NCBI RefSeq assembly: GCF_008831285.2
Contig: NC_045143.1
Location: 1,709,503 to 1,773,502 of the forward strand
Source of the DNA: Nymphaea colorata
Taxonomy: Eukaryota > Streptophyta > Magnoliopsida > Nymphaeales > Nymphaeaceae
Length of the DNA stretch: 64,000 nt
Direction: 5' to 3'
Below the pieces are notes generated by a model, which made no database searches, had not been told where the DNA came from, and saw only the letters and a program-made list of their open reading frames with translations. Positions 37,501-49,730 of this stretch are shown one piece after another. The position numbers and the translations under genes were made by a program. Within the stretch, counting starts at the first letter, position 1, and each line of letters begins with the position of its first letter.

Positions 37501-39278
37501 TAAAACTCACCACGTACAGGAGAATGCAATGCTCTTGCCCCCTCTTCATAACTGACAGGTTTAAGCCTGTTTATCGCAATTGGTTCTCTCTTTCATTCGT
37601 AGTCTAATATTTCTACAAGATCAATTATATTTCCCACAAAAGCTGCATAGATCAATAAGTCCTTGCACAGAGGAAATGGCCCATCATTTTGCAGATATCC
37701 GACAAAACATATTTGGCCTCTGATTTACATCGTCAGGCAGAACTATATGAAGAAAATGAGAGAAAAGGCTAATCTAGCACCTTGAGAATTGATGTATGAC
37801 AACAAAAGGAGAAGATGGTAGTGAAGGTTAGCGTACTCAGATTTACCAGGAGCTACCAATAAACGTAAGGAACACTTGAGAACCGTTGTTGATCACTAAT
37901 AAAAAAATGTTTCCGCCTAAAGAGGTGGCATCATGATAGGGAAGATTTCTGGGAGAGACAAGTTATCTATGCACCAACGATCGTCAGAGGCATCGAGATT
38001 AGTGTGATCCAGCCATTAGGCTAACTTTTTCGACCTCATCATGGTGGGAAGTTTTGGTTAAACGGTGAAAGGAAGAGTTTAATGATTTGAACATCTGCAG
38101 CCAATCAGAAACTGGAAATGCTGGACAGCTAGCCATTAAGACAATTATGAATCTTGGAGAACGTGTAAAGGTGTGGCAGTCAAAATAGCAGCACAATTCC
38201 AACTGATAGAAAAATTCAAGAAAGTGAAGACTTTTTGGTGCATTTTATCTATGATATGAAACAACAAAACAATAGCTTCTAAGAATCCAAGGTCATATAG
38301 CTTGCTGATTATTGAACAAGATTAGCACACAAGCAAGAAAGACGACCACGAACAGAGAAGCCTTCTGCACACTTGAGTTTCAAGCGAAAAGAAGCTTCCG
38401 TGCACAAGCAAAGCACATAAATGAAGTCTCATCAAGACCAATAACAGCAACATAAGCGTGCAAAGAGATACCACATCTGTTGCTATTCACAGAGGAAAAA
38501 GGGTGTCAGTATCATTGAATGTGAAGGTGACAGGCTAGAAGAAAAATTCTCGGGCGTTATATTGATAAGCTCCGTTCCTTTATTTGACTCTATATGAGCG
38601 AAAGAAGATTCTGATTAAAAGGCAACAGACATACATTTTTCTTTTCTTATAGAAGCCTTCATCGACGGAGAGGCAATGTCATCTGAATATGTCCAATTGT
38701 GAAGAAAAATAATGTTTCCTCAAATTTTAATTTTAACAACAGGGTGCTTTCCTCCTTTTCTTTACTCAAGTTGGTACCTCTGCTGATAGCATAGGATCCA
38801 CTATGGGAGTTTCACCTATGAGACGCACATTGCAAATAAAAACATGGCTGTACAAGCAGTGAGAGAGATACTTCTTTATTCAATAACGTGTTACTTATGC
38901 GATCAAGTCCCCGATGTGTAATAAGCTGCATAAAAATCATCACGACAGGTGAAAAGGCACGAGCAATGCCATTATGTTCCACTTCGACAAATTCAGTAGA
39001 GAGCACCGATCTGTGTATCGAGCCACTAACTTTCTTCAGATAATGGCAGGAAATGGCCACTGCACGCTGGATAAAGAGATAATGTCGCCAAGGTAATTAT
39101 AAGTTCAATAGAGCAAAACAAAACCAAAAGAAACGTGGTTATGAATGTCAACTATATCCATTTTATGGTTCAGAAAATCATGCAGCCGATGTCCACTTAT
39201 GTTATCAAACAACTTAATAGTCAAGGATAGAGCATGCCACTGCCTCACGGCCACTGCCACTGGCTTTTTTCAAATATA

Positions 39279-39590
39279 GGTGCATGTTTCTGTACCCTTT
39301 TTTTGTAGTAAATAAAATGCCTTATAATAGCTAAATAGATTGACCATCCACACATACCATATTTTGTTTATCCAATAAAGCAGCAGAATAATCTCCTTCT
39401 GAAGTACATAAAATTAGCCACTGGGAACATAAAAATTGAACCATTACCAGGGTGTCCAGTCTGGGCAATAAGCTTCTGTGCTTCTGAATTTTTTTAAATG
39501 GAAATGTAACATCTTCTTACATATGAAAGGTGCCTAGCCTGGGCCACCAATATCAGGGACCTCGGTTCTTAAAAGAAAGCAGCATTACAT
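39279..39590. repeat. Duplicated segment A, first copy
   Basis: A stretch of about 310 bases that matches 40801-41105 with moderate divergence. Shared words include AATAAAGCAGCAG, GGTGTCCAGTCTGGGC (versus AGTGTCTAGTCTGGGC) and TATAGCTAAATAGA. Confidence 0.8.
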
Positions 39591-40024
39591 CAAAGTACAA
39601 ACGTGCATGCTGAGAAAATATCTTTCAGTATAACCATTCTCTCTCCCACCGATAGGCTGGGCGTTGGGCTCACGTCCCTTTTATTCAAAAGAAATAGTGA
39701 TATGTACAGGGGATGCAGGGCATCAAACTTACAGGAGCACAGAAAAAACAAGAAAGCAGAACCTCATTTCCCCCAAAAAAGTGAAACTTCAAGCCCAGCA
39801 AGCGCTCAAAAACAGCCCCAAAAATCACCGACTCTATTAGTTACAAAATTAACAATACTCAACAGACTCAACACATCCCTCTTGCTCAATTCATTCTCTA
39901 ACCAACCTCCCTGCTTCTGCTGTTATGAGTTTTTCTGTAATAACTAGTTGCCTGTTAAAATCTGTTGAGATTCCAATCAAATATTCTTCCCCCTATACGT
40001 CATCATGCTTTTAAGTCTCCTCCT

Positions 40025-40420
40025 TCATCCAGCATTGTTAGTTCTAAGATGCCAAACCTCCCTGTTGCTGCCATGATTCAATTTTTCCTGGTTAGGGTCA
40101 TTTCTGCAGTCTTTTGCTTCCTTGGCCTCCGTAGGTATCAATTGAAACGGTTCCATTCTGTAAGAGCGCCATAGAGCTGCAATGAATCTTCTGTTCCTAA
40201 ACTTATGGCATACACTCTGCGAGGAATTAGTTTGTACATCTGCATGCCTCTCATTTGCACATATAATGCCCGTTTTCAGGCAGATCTTGACCTTCTCCTT
40301 CTCCTCCTCTTTCCATTGGTTGGCGATAAAGGCCTGACGGCAGGTTCTCCAGCTATTGACTTCAAGCTGATTAAAAGATAAACTGTTACCATCTTCATGG
40401 AGATTCCTGTTTATTCCCCA
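40025..40420 (-). other. 131-codon open frame without ATG, unidentified
   Basis: Between in-frame stops at 40421 and 40025 the minus strand is open for 131 codons, including NSWRTCRQAFIANQWKEEE and NREVWHLRTNNAG. It lies in the roughly 1-kb block present in the first duplicated unit but not in the second. It could be a decayed transposon protein or an exon; I do not recognise it, and chance is not excluded. Confidence 0.2.
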
Positions 40421-40597
40421 TCACAGCTTCCAACGAGTTACATGGAAGACCACCTTACAGCATCAGCTGAGCCATGCTGGCTTTATAGGAGTGCTCATTC
40501 ATGATCTGAATTCCTCTTTGATGCCAAGCCAAGGTATTCAAGATCTATTAAACTGTTTAACAAGCAAGCTCCATGTGTTCTTGGCCAGTGACTGTAA

Positions 40598-40800
40598 ATC
40601 AATAGAAGGACAAGCAAGCAAGAAGATCAGAAATAAACATCTTCTGGCGCACTGATACTTCAGGATTTGAATAATCAGGATATACTTAAGGGAATCTACA
40701 GGAAAAAAGAACCTTTAAAAGTTAGAATCCTGATCTTGGATATTCCTTGTGGCTCACCGCTTCCTGGTTTCTTTCCTGCTTGATTACTCGGCTCTTAGGA
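40598..40800 (-). pseudogene. Duplicated 3' end of the PPR gene (fragment B')
   Basis: The minus strand from 40797 to 40725 encodes KQERNQEAVSHKEYPRSGF then stop, closely matching the last residues of the intact PPR gene (KKNQEVVSHKVYPRSAF). Similarity continues into the 3' flank: GATACTTCAGGATTTGA is shared exactly with the sequence after the intact gene near 41335. No other part of the PPR gene remains beside it, so it cannot encode a PPR protein. Confidence 0.85.
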
Positions 40801-41105
40801 ACACGTACATGTTTCAGTACCTTTTTTCTTTAAAGTAAGCAAGAAAATTTTATTATAGCTAAATAGACTGCCTATCCATACATGGCACATTTTGTCCATC
40901 CAATAAAGCAGCAGCATGATTTCCTCTGAAATATATCAATTTTGCAATCGGAACATAAACATTACCAGAGTGTCTAGTCTGGGCATCTGGGCAATAAGAT
41001 TCTGCAGTTCCGTATTTTTAACTAGCAATGCGACATCTCTTCATTAATTCATATCATGAAAGGAGAGTGGCCTCGTCCACCGAGGGTTCGGATGTTAAAA
41101 AGTAA
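40801..41105. repeat. Duplicated segment A', second copy
   Basis: Diverged copy of 39279-39590, directly next to the PPR fragment B'. It places a second copy of the downstream flank just before the intact PPR gene's 3' region. Confidence 0.8.
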
Positions 41106-41426
41106 AAGAGAGACGCATTGATTTCCAATTACACCTTTTTTATATTGATCATTGAAGAAAAGTTCAATAAGAATTACACGCAGAGAATCTCTATTTTTCT
41201 CTCTCTCTCTCTTTTTCTTTTCTGGATGAAGATAGATAGATACTGTACATTGATAGAAGGATAAGTAAAACGAGTTCTCTCCCTAGAAGGACAAGGAAAA
41301 TGAGAAGATAAGAAATAAGAATCTTCCGGCTCACCGATACTTCAGGATTTGAGCCTGGTTACAAGATCACTCTTACAGGACAAAATTGGGATAAGTACAT
41401 CTACATTAACAAAGAACCGTTATAAG

Positions 41427-43145
41427 TTAGAATGCTGATCTTGGGTACACCTTGTGGCTCACTACTTCCTGGTTTTTCTTCCTGCTTGATCTAGGCCGAG
41501 CCTTACTGGGCTTCTTAGGCTGAGCAGCGCTCCTATATGCGGTCGATGGTGAATCCATAATGCTCGAGAGCTCCTGAATCGAACAAGAGCTGCTTCTTTG
41601 CATCTTTCCGAGAAGTATGTAAACTTTGTCTCTTAGTCCCTGCTCCAGAAGGAGGTTCCTTAATACCTCACATGTACTTGTATAGGGTGGGATCCCTTCG
41701 TCTATCATAAGCTCAAAGAATCTACAAGCATCCTCAATCTTTCTTTTCTTGCAGAGCCCATGAATCATCACAGAGTAAGTAGCAACTGACGGATAAAATC
41801 CCCTTTTTTCCATCCCATCCCAAACTTCAAAGGCCCTATCAAACCTCCCAACTACGATTAGCAATTTCAGCAACATGTTATAAGTATGCCTGTCAGGATT
41901 GCATGATTCCTTGTCCATCCGTTTTAGGAGTCTCAAGGCTCTGTTCACCTCTCTGAGCTCACAGTGAACTGCTAGAATCGAATTGTAGCTCCAGGTGTCG
42001 GGATTCAAGCCATTGCCGACCATTTCATCAAGAATTGCGTAAGCATCATCAACACTCTGGTTCCTACACAGAGCCTTGATCATTGAATTGTAGGTGAAGA
42101 CGTTGGGAATGAACCCGTATCTTCTCATGCGATCGAACACCCTCGTGGCCGAATCGATGTCGCCGGAATCGCAGTGGGCACGAACAAACACGCTGTAACT
42201 ACAGACATCCGGAACGAGGCCGAACCTCCCCATATCTTGAAACGCTCTGTGGGCCTCATCGATCTTCCCTGACTTACATAGGGATCCCAGTAAAGCATTG
42301 TAGGCGGCGACGTCCACGACGCCGTTGCGGTCGATCAATTCGTCGAAAAGCCTCTGCGATTCGCGGTAATTTCCTATCTCACCCCACCCACTTATGAGGA
42401 TGGTATAGGGCTTGGGGTTCACCGGAAATTCAGGCTTCACCTCGTCAAAGAACTCCTGCGCCTGATTCACCAGATCGTTCTTGCAGAGGCTGAAGAGCAG
42501 TTCGTCGAGATCGGCCGCCGTAGGCATGATTCCGAAATCAGACATCCTCCGAAACGCTCTAATGGCGTCCCCCGGCAGAAGAGCCCTGGCGTAGGAACGG
42601 AAGACTACCCAGAAGATGTCGTTCGTTGGCTCGCAGTAGCCACTGGTCTTCATCTGAAGAAGGAGGTCCCATATGAGAGGGAACTGCTTGGCGGCGCCAA
42701 GGATATCCACGATTATGTGGTAAGACGCCCTGCTATGGGTTACATTTCGGGAACGGGAGGCCCACAAAAAGAAGCGAAAGCAAGGAGTCGCGAGGTTGCT
42801 GCATTTCTTGAGGGAATCCTCCACCATCTCCGGCGAGATATTGGACGGAAGACCGTCGAGCGCCGATTCGAGGTCATGGTGGGGCTGGCGGAAGTCGCTC
42901 AAAATCCGGCATATGTCGTTCACGCTCTCCTCCAAAGACACGGCTCGGACGTTTTCAGGCAGTGGGGAAACACCAATCTCCCACGAAAAGTGGGCCTCAG
43001 GCAAGGATTTGAAGGAGAAAAATCGGAGAGAAGGGATGGACAGGGGAGGAATCGTCCGAAGGAGAACCTGGCGACCGAAGAGAAGGCGGAAGGGGACGCC
43101 ACTGCTTCGCCCGCGGGAGAGAAGACGGCCGGCGATCGAGAGCAT
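41427..43145 (-). CDS. P-class pentatricopeptide repeat protein, mitochondrial (At1g52640 type)
   Basis: Intronless, 572 residues. The N terminus is rich in Arg, Leu and Ser without acidic residues (MLSIAGRLLSRGRSSG...), as in mitochondrial presequences. PPR motifs of about 35 residues run from about 135 to 500; clear ones contain VAAYNALLGSLCKSGKIDEA, VFTYNSMIKALCRNQSVDDA, DTWSYNSILAVHCELREVNR and VATYSVMIHGLCKKRKIEDA. It has P-class spacing and no E or DYW tail. From memory these and PDRHTYNMLLKLL match Arabidopsis At1g52640 (about 520 aa) closely, so orthology is likely. P-class PPR proteins bind organellar RNA one base per repeat to stabilise, process or help splice transcripts; the target here is unknown. 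The C-terminal tail is basic. A diverged copy of the last ~20 codons lies 0.7 kb downstream. Antisense frames at 42.7-43.4 kb are shadows. Confidence 0.92.
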   Translation of the reverse strand: MLSIAGRLLSRGRSSGVPFRLLFGRQVLLRTIPPLSIPSLRFFSFKSLPEAHFSWEIGVSPLPENVRAVSLEESVNDICRILSDFRQPHHDLESALDGLPSNISPEMVEDSLKKCSNLATPCFRFFLWASRSRNVTHSRASYHIIVDILGAAKQFPLIWDLLLQMKTSGYCEPTNDIFWVVFRSYARALLPGDAIRAFRRMSDFGIMPTAADLDELLFSLCKNDLVNQAQEFFDEVKPEFPVNPKPYTILISGWGEIGNYRESQRLFDELIDRNGVVDVAAYNALLGSLCKSGKIDEAHRAFQDMGRFGLVPDVCSYSVFVRAHCDSGDIDSATRVFDRMRRYGFIPNVFTYNSMIKALCRNQSVDDAYAILDEMVGNGLNPDTWSYNSILAVHCELREVNRALRLLKRMDKESCNPDRHTYNMLLKLLIVVGRFDRAFEVWDGMEKRGFYPSVATYSVMIHGLCKKRKIEDACRFFELMIDEGIPPYTSTCEVLRNLLLEQGLRDKVYILLGKMQRSSSCSIQELSSIMDSPSTAYRSAAQPKKPSKARPRSSRKKNQEVVSHKVYPRSAF

Positions 43146-43220
43146 AATCGCCGTCGGAGCGCGACGAACTCGGCTTGGTTTGGTTTACGTGGGTTCGAGC
43201 CGACCGGACATTCGCGAACT

Positions 43221-43357
43221 TGGGCCGCTCGAGAGTGAGCGCTCGGGCGCTGGTAATGGCAGACGGACGGAGAAGCCCTGCTGATCGGTTCGGTTCAGTC
43301 CATACAAAGCTTAGTTGGGCTCGACCCATTTGCTCAAATGAACCGCAAAAATGGGCC
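43221..43357 (-). promoter_or_regulatory. Site II (TGGGCY) elements upstream of the PPR gene
   Basis: TGGGCC at 43221-43226, TGGGCT at 43316-43321 and TGGGCC at 43352-43357 lie within about 210 bases upstream of the ATG, with further GGGCCC/GGGCGA words beyond. Site II elements are frequent in plant promoters of mitochondrial protein genes and are bound by TCP factors. Confidence 0.55.
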
Positions 43358-44031
43358 GGGCTAGGGCCCCAAAATCAGTCCTTGGGCGAGCCTGAATTTC
43401 GGGGTCGGGTTGGGGTGAAATAACATATATATGATTATATTTATTGTATTCATATATATATATATATTACTATAATTGTTACATTATAAAATATATTTAT
43501 ATTATAAAAAAACTAACTGTTACATTCTTTGCTTCAGTGAGCAATTCTTCATTACATGTAATATAAGGTGGCCAACTATGCGTAGGACTAACTCCTACAA
43601 ATCTAACTCCAACCCAACTTGGCAGTGTTGGCTTGGTCAATAGATTGATTGATTCATCTAACAAGATTAAACTAGGGACCACATTTAGCTTACCGGATTA
43701 CCGATGTGATTTTTGCCTTGCGAGCTTACACCATGTTTGATTTGATCTTGAACTCCAAGTTGCATTGAGCGGCTTATATGACTAGTCCGTGTAAGTTTCT
43801 AACTAAGACTGACTGAATTGACTCGATAAATGACAACATAAATTAATAGACAACATGCAATATCCAAACATTGTAATAACCCACAATGGTTTAGTAAATG
43901 AAACTGCAAATTCCACGCGTTTCGAAACAACATCTAAAATCTTGTAATTAGTTTTCAAGAATATCAAGGAAAGCATCAGACATCTCCAACTATAATTCTA
44001 AACGCCCTCTCTCCTGCATATAACAATGGAG

Positions 44032-44054
44032 CTCTCTCTCTCTCTCTCTATATG

Positions 44055-44128
<74 letters not shown>
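44032..44128. repeat. Compound (CT)n(TA)n(TG)n microsatellite
   Basis: A CT run passes into an interrupted TA run (TATG interruptions) and ends in a TG run of about 7 units. Confidence 0.96.
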
Positions 44129-44816
44129 CTTTCCAGATGTGTCGGACATACCCACCCAGAAACTGCATGCTGCATGCCTAATACGACTCATTTCAATTGT
44201 TTTTTTGGTTCTGTAAGAACTTTTGAAATCCTCTTTGCTGTAGCAGTGAAATTTATGGTACAAAGAAATTAAATTTTCATCTGTTTATAAGCTGCATGCC
44301 TATCATTTCTGGGCTTTCACTCAGTAATGGAGATCAAAATGCATTACAAGTGCTTGTTAATTTGGTTCATATGGAAGCAAAGAAGCCAGATTATCTTCAA
44401 AGATCAGGTGTTTGAAAGCATAGCGAGGACGCGTCTTGAAAAAGTCAGAAACTACCTTTTCACCTGTAGACAGCAATGGCAGTTTTGGCCTTTTATTTTA
44501 AGTTTACTTCAGCCTGTCTTGATAGTTTTAGTGCAGGTATAGCCTCAGCTGTCATCAAAGCAGTCGAAGTTCAAAACTCATGAAATTGGTTCCTGCACAG
44601 GGAAAAACATCTATATATCCTCCAGGTGAGGGTACCAGCCTCGGGCTTTTATGTCGCCATGAATGCACGTAGTTGTCACTATAAGAATGTGGCTTCCTCA
44701 TCTAAGAAACAAGAAAGGAGCTCCATCTAGCCAGAATCATGGTGATATTAGAGAGATGTAATTAATGCAATCCATGTAGGGAAAGATAGGCCCTTTCTTT
44801 TCTGATAGCAGCTTTT

Positions 44817-45038
44817 GGAATTAGCTACAAGTTTTCTTTGCTGCAAACACACAAATTTTCTATGCTCAATCACATACTTAGGTTGTCCATTTTGTCTGAC
44901 CAATGCTGTTGGAAAGGCCCACTGTTCTCCAAGAGCGCCTTTCAGAAATAGCTACAAGTTTTCTCTGCTCACAAATATAAATTTTCTGCGTTCAATCACA
45001 TAGATTGTCCATTTTGACAGATCAATGCTGTTGGAAAG
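44817..45038. repeat. Diverged direct repeat, two copies of about 95 bp
   Basis: Copies at about 44824-44916 and 44951-45038 share GCTACAAGTTTTCT, TCAATCACATA, TTGTCCATTTTG and CAATGCTGTTGGAAAG; 34 bases separate them. Confidence 0.85.
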
Positions 45039-46709
45039 AAAAACTGACTGGTGTCCTAATGTTGAATCTTTGGAACTGTGAAGTGCGAACATTGTAACGA
45101 TCATACCCCATCACTGTTGGCGAAGGAACAAATAGGTGTGCCCCTTACATCCTACCTTTCAAAGAAAAACATCTCCGAGAAAGTAGATGCTTTCTGAAAG
45201 AGCCTTACACATGACTCGGTTTTACAGGGGGAGAGGTTAGGGTTGAGTAGTCGATTTCCTCTCCAATAGAGCACCTTGCATGTATATTGATGAATTTAAA
45301 CCAGAAAGAAATACTATTCTTGGTGATCAGCTCTGTCTTAAGGTGAACCATGACAACTTTCATTTAAATCTCTGGTACGTCGCTGTATGGATAAGCTTTG
45401 AATCGTCCTTAAACCGCTTATCTTCTTTTTGGCATTATGGAGGACTGATGAACAAGCGTGTCTGAGACAGGTGTCAGGCTTTTGGCTCAATTGACATCTA
45501 TTCATGAACTAAGTAAGATTAAGCTATTTTGGATACTATCCAGGAGCCAACTACACTGATCTGAAGAACTCATGAGCACCATCAGTTGATCAATGGCAGA
45601 GGTAGCAATGTTGTGACAGCATGCCTGGCCATTTTCTGCAAACATTTTTCACCACTTCATTTCAAAGGAAGCAAGTTAATAAACAATGTGCGTATTCTTT
45701 TCAACAGGAAACCAGTATAGAACCAATAGAGGAAGGGAAACCTTTCAACGGCAACCACGTTGCGATGCAAAAAGTTGGGTTTGAATCAGATCTGCTATAG
45801 CAGCTAACAATATGAAAGCGACTGATCATCCCAAACCTGACTGTGTGCATTGTTATATGGTAACTACCACTACCACGACTGTTGAGCCTAAACCTAAAGC
45901 AGAACATACTGTATTTAGATGATTATAGGCCACATTGGTAGTGCCAAAAGCGCGCACTGGAGTTACTGCTCTCTTCAGCTCTTGGCTCCCAATGTGGTCA
46001 TGGATGCACTCAAAGACATATTTCAGTATTTAATGAAAGGTAACAGCGATCCTCTACAGTAACAGTGATGCTCTATTTCTGTAACTGAGGACCTTACTGC
46101 TATGGAACCCTCGCATCATGGTAGGAGCTTGAACCCCGGGTGGACTACTTACTGGCAATTATGATAATATTTCTTCCATGTATGCTTGATTCCAACAATT
46201 TTAAGAATGCGTCACCACTAACTGTGTGTCGATCTCACTCCCTCTCTGGGAAACCCATCTCACTCGTGGTTTTTGTTGATGTAGAAAGGCCAAGCGCTCC
46301 TTGTCTGCTAAGAAGTATACCCTGCTTCCCTCTCTTTAAAGAGAAACATTTGTAAGTTTTGAACTCCCGAAATCTCTGTAACTCACTGACCTTAGCGAGG
46401 TCCCCCTAATTAAGTGAGGACGAATCATTCAAAATTCATATTTTAGGTTAACATGAAAGCTACCAGCAGCCTGTTGGGTGGCTGGAACCCACTTAGAAAT
46501 TTCACTGTAAACCTGCTGGGTCAACAGGTCCCCAGCGCTCCCTTTTTCCAAAAAAAAACTCGCTCATGAGCCCCACTCCCTGGAGTTGGAAACAACCTAT
46601 GGAATTTTTTTTACCGCTGCACCCATGAGGGATTCCAATAAACTGTACCTATATGGAGTCAGAAATCAGCAGTTGCTCTCTAGTGCGAGTAGGTGCATTT
46701 TGGCTTTCT

Positions 46710-46893
46710 AGGACGGAGGCAGAAGTTTTTCATGAAAGGGAGCCGAATTAAAGTTTCATATTTTGATGTGGGTCAAAATATCATTTTTTAAAATTTTTAT
46801 ATAGAACGTGAAATTTTTAAAAATTTTACATGTAAACTTTTTTTTTTGAAGCAGGGCCATGGGCCTTGCAGGCCTTACCCTGGCTCCGCCCCT
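46710..46893. mobile_element. hAT-type MITE
   Basis: The left end is TAGGACGGAGGCAGAAG; the right end reverse-complements to CAGGGGCGGAGCCAGGG, a common hAT-type MITE end. The interior is AT-rich with short self-complementary words (AAATTTTTAAAAATTTT). The ends match imperfectly, so this is an old copy. Confidence 0.6.
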
Positions 46894-46991
46894 GTTGGCG
46901 AATGACCAACCTCCTGCATCACTCCTCCACCATGATAGCAGCTGTTGGCGAATGACCAACCTCCTGCATCACTCCTCCACCATGATAGCAG
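46892..46991. repeat. Perfect 50-bp tandem duplication
   Basis: The unit starting CTGTTGGCGAATGACC occurs at 46892-46941 and 46942-46991 with no mismatch. It directly adjoins the right end of the MITE. Confidence 0.97.
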
Positions 46992-48834
46992 TTTCAGAGA
47001 AGAGATACCCAAAGAAGCTAAAACCCGTCTCGGTTTCTCCATTGTCATTAGGGTTCAGGGTTGTTTACTTACGTGAATTTACGGTTACTTCATTTAACTC
47101 AAGAGTAGTGTCTGCCATACTAAGTTAGGAGGTAGGGGTGATGGGACAGTCGGTTTTCAGCTAAACCCTGTTATGGACTTGATTTTAACATGAAAATTAG
47201 ATTTGAAAACTTCTTTTGGTGCTAATACTGGGGTGACTACATGGTTCTAGCGTCACTTAGAGGTCCCCTAGTGAGGTAGAGTGAAACAAAAGCTCCACAG
47301 GATCAAGCCAAAGTTCCAGCCGATGTCCAGGCTATCTGCTACTGTGGTAAAGCAATTGAAATTTAAAATCACAAACTCAAGGATGCAGTGAAAAGCATAT
47401 GATGACTACCATCCAGCGGTGGAGTCAAAAAATTATACTGAGGCTGGACACCCAGGTACCACCATCGGCCATAGCAAGGGAGAGAGCCATTTGCTCACCA
47501 AAGACCTGAAACTTATATTGAGAATGCTCAGGTTAAGGTGCGCAGCTGCCATCCGCTACTGCAACTCTATGTCCGGTAAGTGAAAATTTCCGTAAGATTC
47601 TTTCCGATCAAGTAAAGCCATCGTTTCCCTCTTGAGTATTCTCTTTCCTTGGTTCTTGTCACTAAATTCTCAAGGATTGGTGTAAACTCTGCTTGAAACA
47701 GATGACAGACGAAGTTTACACGTTTGTAGAGGTGTGAGTAGCCAAATCCTGGATTTTTTGGTCACAAACTATACGTGATGGTATCTGACAGATTCATATT
47801 TTATTGTACATACAATGAGATAAGTGTGTGCATTTCCTTATACACAGCAATGGAAAACAGGGCGTAGATGATTTGAGCCTGACCAGTTTGCCGCCCCCAA
47901 CATGGAAGGTAGCTTAAGCAAGATTTCATAAACCATAGGTGCAAAAGTCCACTTTCACTGCATCAGAGCAGATCTATTCATCTGCCATTCACATCTTCGA
48001 ATGGGGTCTGGCCCGCTGACCTTCAGTTACCCAAATCTAAACCAATATTGCTACATTAAGTGGTAGAAATGAGCAGGAAACAGTGGCATTGTCGCGCTTA
48101 TACAGATGATTATCTATTAATAACACTTATCACATTCTAAGATCTGCTTAATGTTTTAAAAACTCTAGAGTAGAATCTCTTAACAGTTTCTCGAATGAAT
48201 ACTTTCCCTTTTCAATTTATTACATTGAGAAACTGCACCTAGGTAAGAAAGTACTTGGTTGTGCAGTAAAACCACGTGGCTATTACCCTCCTTAAGAATA
48301 AATACATGCTTTCGTGATGTGGGTAGACCAACTGGATCTCCGTTTCACTGCGTCAATGCCCTTGTGGTCAGTACAACCAGAAAACCAGTGGAAAAGGAAT
48401 ACCAAGGGGGAAAAGTGGGGTCATGTAAAAAGAGTGATTTGTAGAACAGCCCCACGCTGTGATCACAACTGGTGCCCCACGTGATCCACCAGCGTGCTGC
48501 TCACATCTCAACCCCATTAAAAGCGTCCTTCGACTCCTCAAAGGCATCGTGCTGCTCCAGCAGTAGCCGAGAATCAACTCAAAATCTGGTGGAACTTGAC
48601 CAGATTCATGACACCCCCCTCCTTCCCATAGTACCAAAAGTACCGTCATCCATTGTACTACACAGCAGCAGCGAGCCGAGCTGCCTTGCATCAAGTCCTT
48701 GGGTTTATGAAAACACCCACACTTGAATTGTTTTAGTACAAAGGTTTGGCTGCCACATTGTCCCCCACAGGAGGCTAGATGGGTCCACCTCAACTGGCAC
48801 CTGCCCAACAGCCACCAGCCAGCCACAGAACCTG

Positions 48835-48841
<7 letters not shown>

Positions 48842-48876
<35 letters not shown>
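48842..48876. repeat. (AG)n microsatellite
   Basis: About 17 AG units. It lies inside a 193-codon minus-strand frame that encodes alternating Ser/Leu here and is not treated as a gene. Confidence 0.95.
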
Positions 48877-48882
<6 letters not shown>

Positions 48883-49686
48883 TTGGTGTCCTGAATGACC
48901 AAGTTATAGAGTTGGGAAGTGAAGTAATTCGTGGACTGAATTGATGCAATTCATACCAAGCTCAACTTTAATCGGTTAAATAAGCCAAGGAGCTGAACTC
49001 AAGTTGGGCCTGAAGGACTAGTTAGTCGAGTAAGCACAAGCGTTTTGTTTCCCTCATTATCTTTTATGTGCCCACATCCTTTGTTGTTCTTCCCATAAAT
49101 CCTGCTTGCTGCTTACATGTTTGCCTCATGAAATGGTTTCTGGTGATATCGTACTCCAGTTAGGCTCCTACGATCCTATAAGCTAAATCAGATTCACAAT
49201 CTTTCTAGCTCAACTTCAAGTCAAACTTCTGCCAACCTCTTTATATGCAAATATCCGTCAAACAGTTCCTTTCTTTTTTGACTTCTTTCTGAGCAAACTG
49301 CAAAGCAATTACTCTTGGGGGTAAGGGCCAATCTTACAGTTTATTAAGAGCTGAGTTCAACTGAGGGAGCTACATAGGTGCTAAAAGAATTAATTGAAGT
49401 GAGCCCAAAACATGTCTGCATGTAGGTTTGTCCAACTCATTTTTCCTGCACCCCTTACCACTCCACATTAACTATTTCCAGGAAGCTGTGGTAAAAAAGT
49501 TGTGCAAAAAGAAATGTAGTACAAAGATATTTCAAGATCCACCAGCTGTGTTCATGACGCGTGGGACCTCATCTAAACCGGGCTAAAAAAAAAGGTTCTT
49601 CTGTACTAATCTCTATGAAAGATCATGTGATGCCGTTCCTTAAAAACAGTGGAACAAGAGCCAGATTCTGCTCAAGTTCATGAACA

Positions 49687-49687
<1 letters not shown>

Positions 49688-49726
<39 letters not shown>
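49688..49726. repeat. (CT)n microsatellite, interrupted
   Basis: Two CT runs separated by a TTT interruption. Confidence 0.93.

Positions 49727-49730
<4 letters not shown>

Larger units (their letters stand above)
30169..39278. other. Long gene-poor interval
   Basis: AT-rich with short random frames. It contains a (TGG)n run near 30401-30420, TA/CT compound microsatellites near 32.5 and 34.5 kb, and a hAT-type MITE near 32.6 kb. A GC-richer patch at 33.1-33.42 kb has GCACGTGTC and an ATG (33167) opening MASLTLPTFFNSAVV before GTAAGATTT, which could be a short first exon, but no continuation was found. Confidence 0.5.

Noticed and set aside
42717..43423. Several open frames antisense to the PPR gene
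   Set aside because: They are mirrors of GC-rich PPR coding sequence with no independent family signature.
48368..48949. 193-codon minus-strand frame
   Set aside because: It crosses a GA microsatellite that produces the Leu/Ser run, and no domain or family is recognisable.
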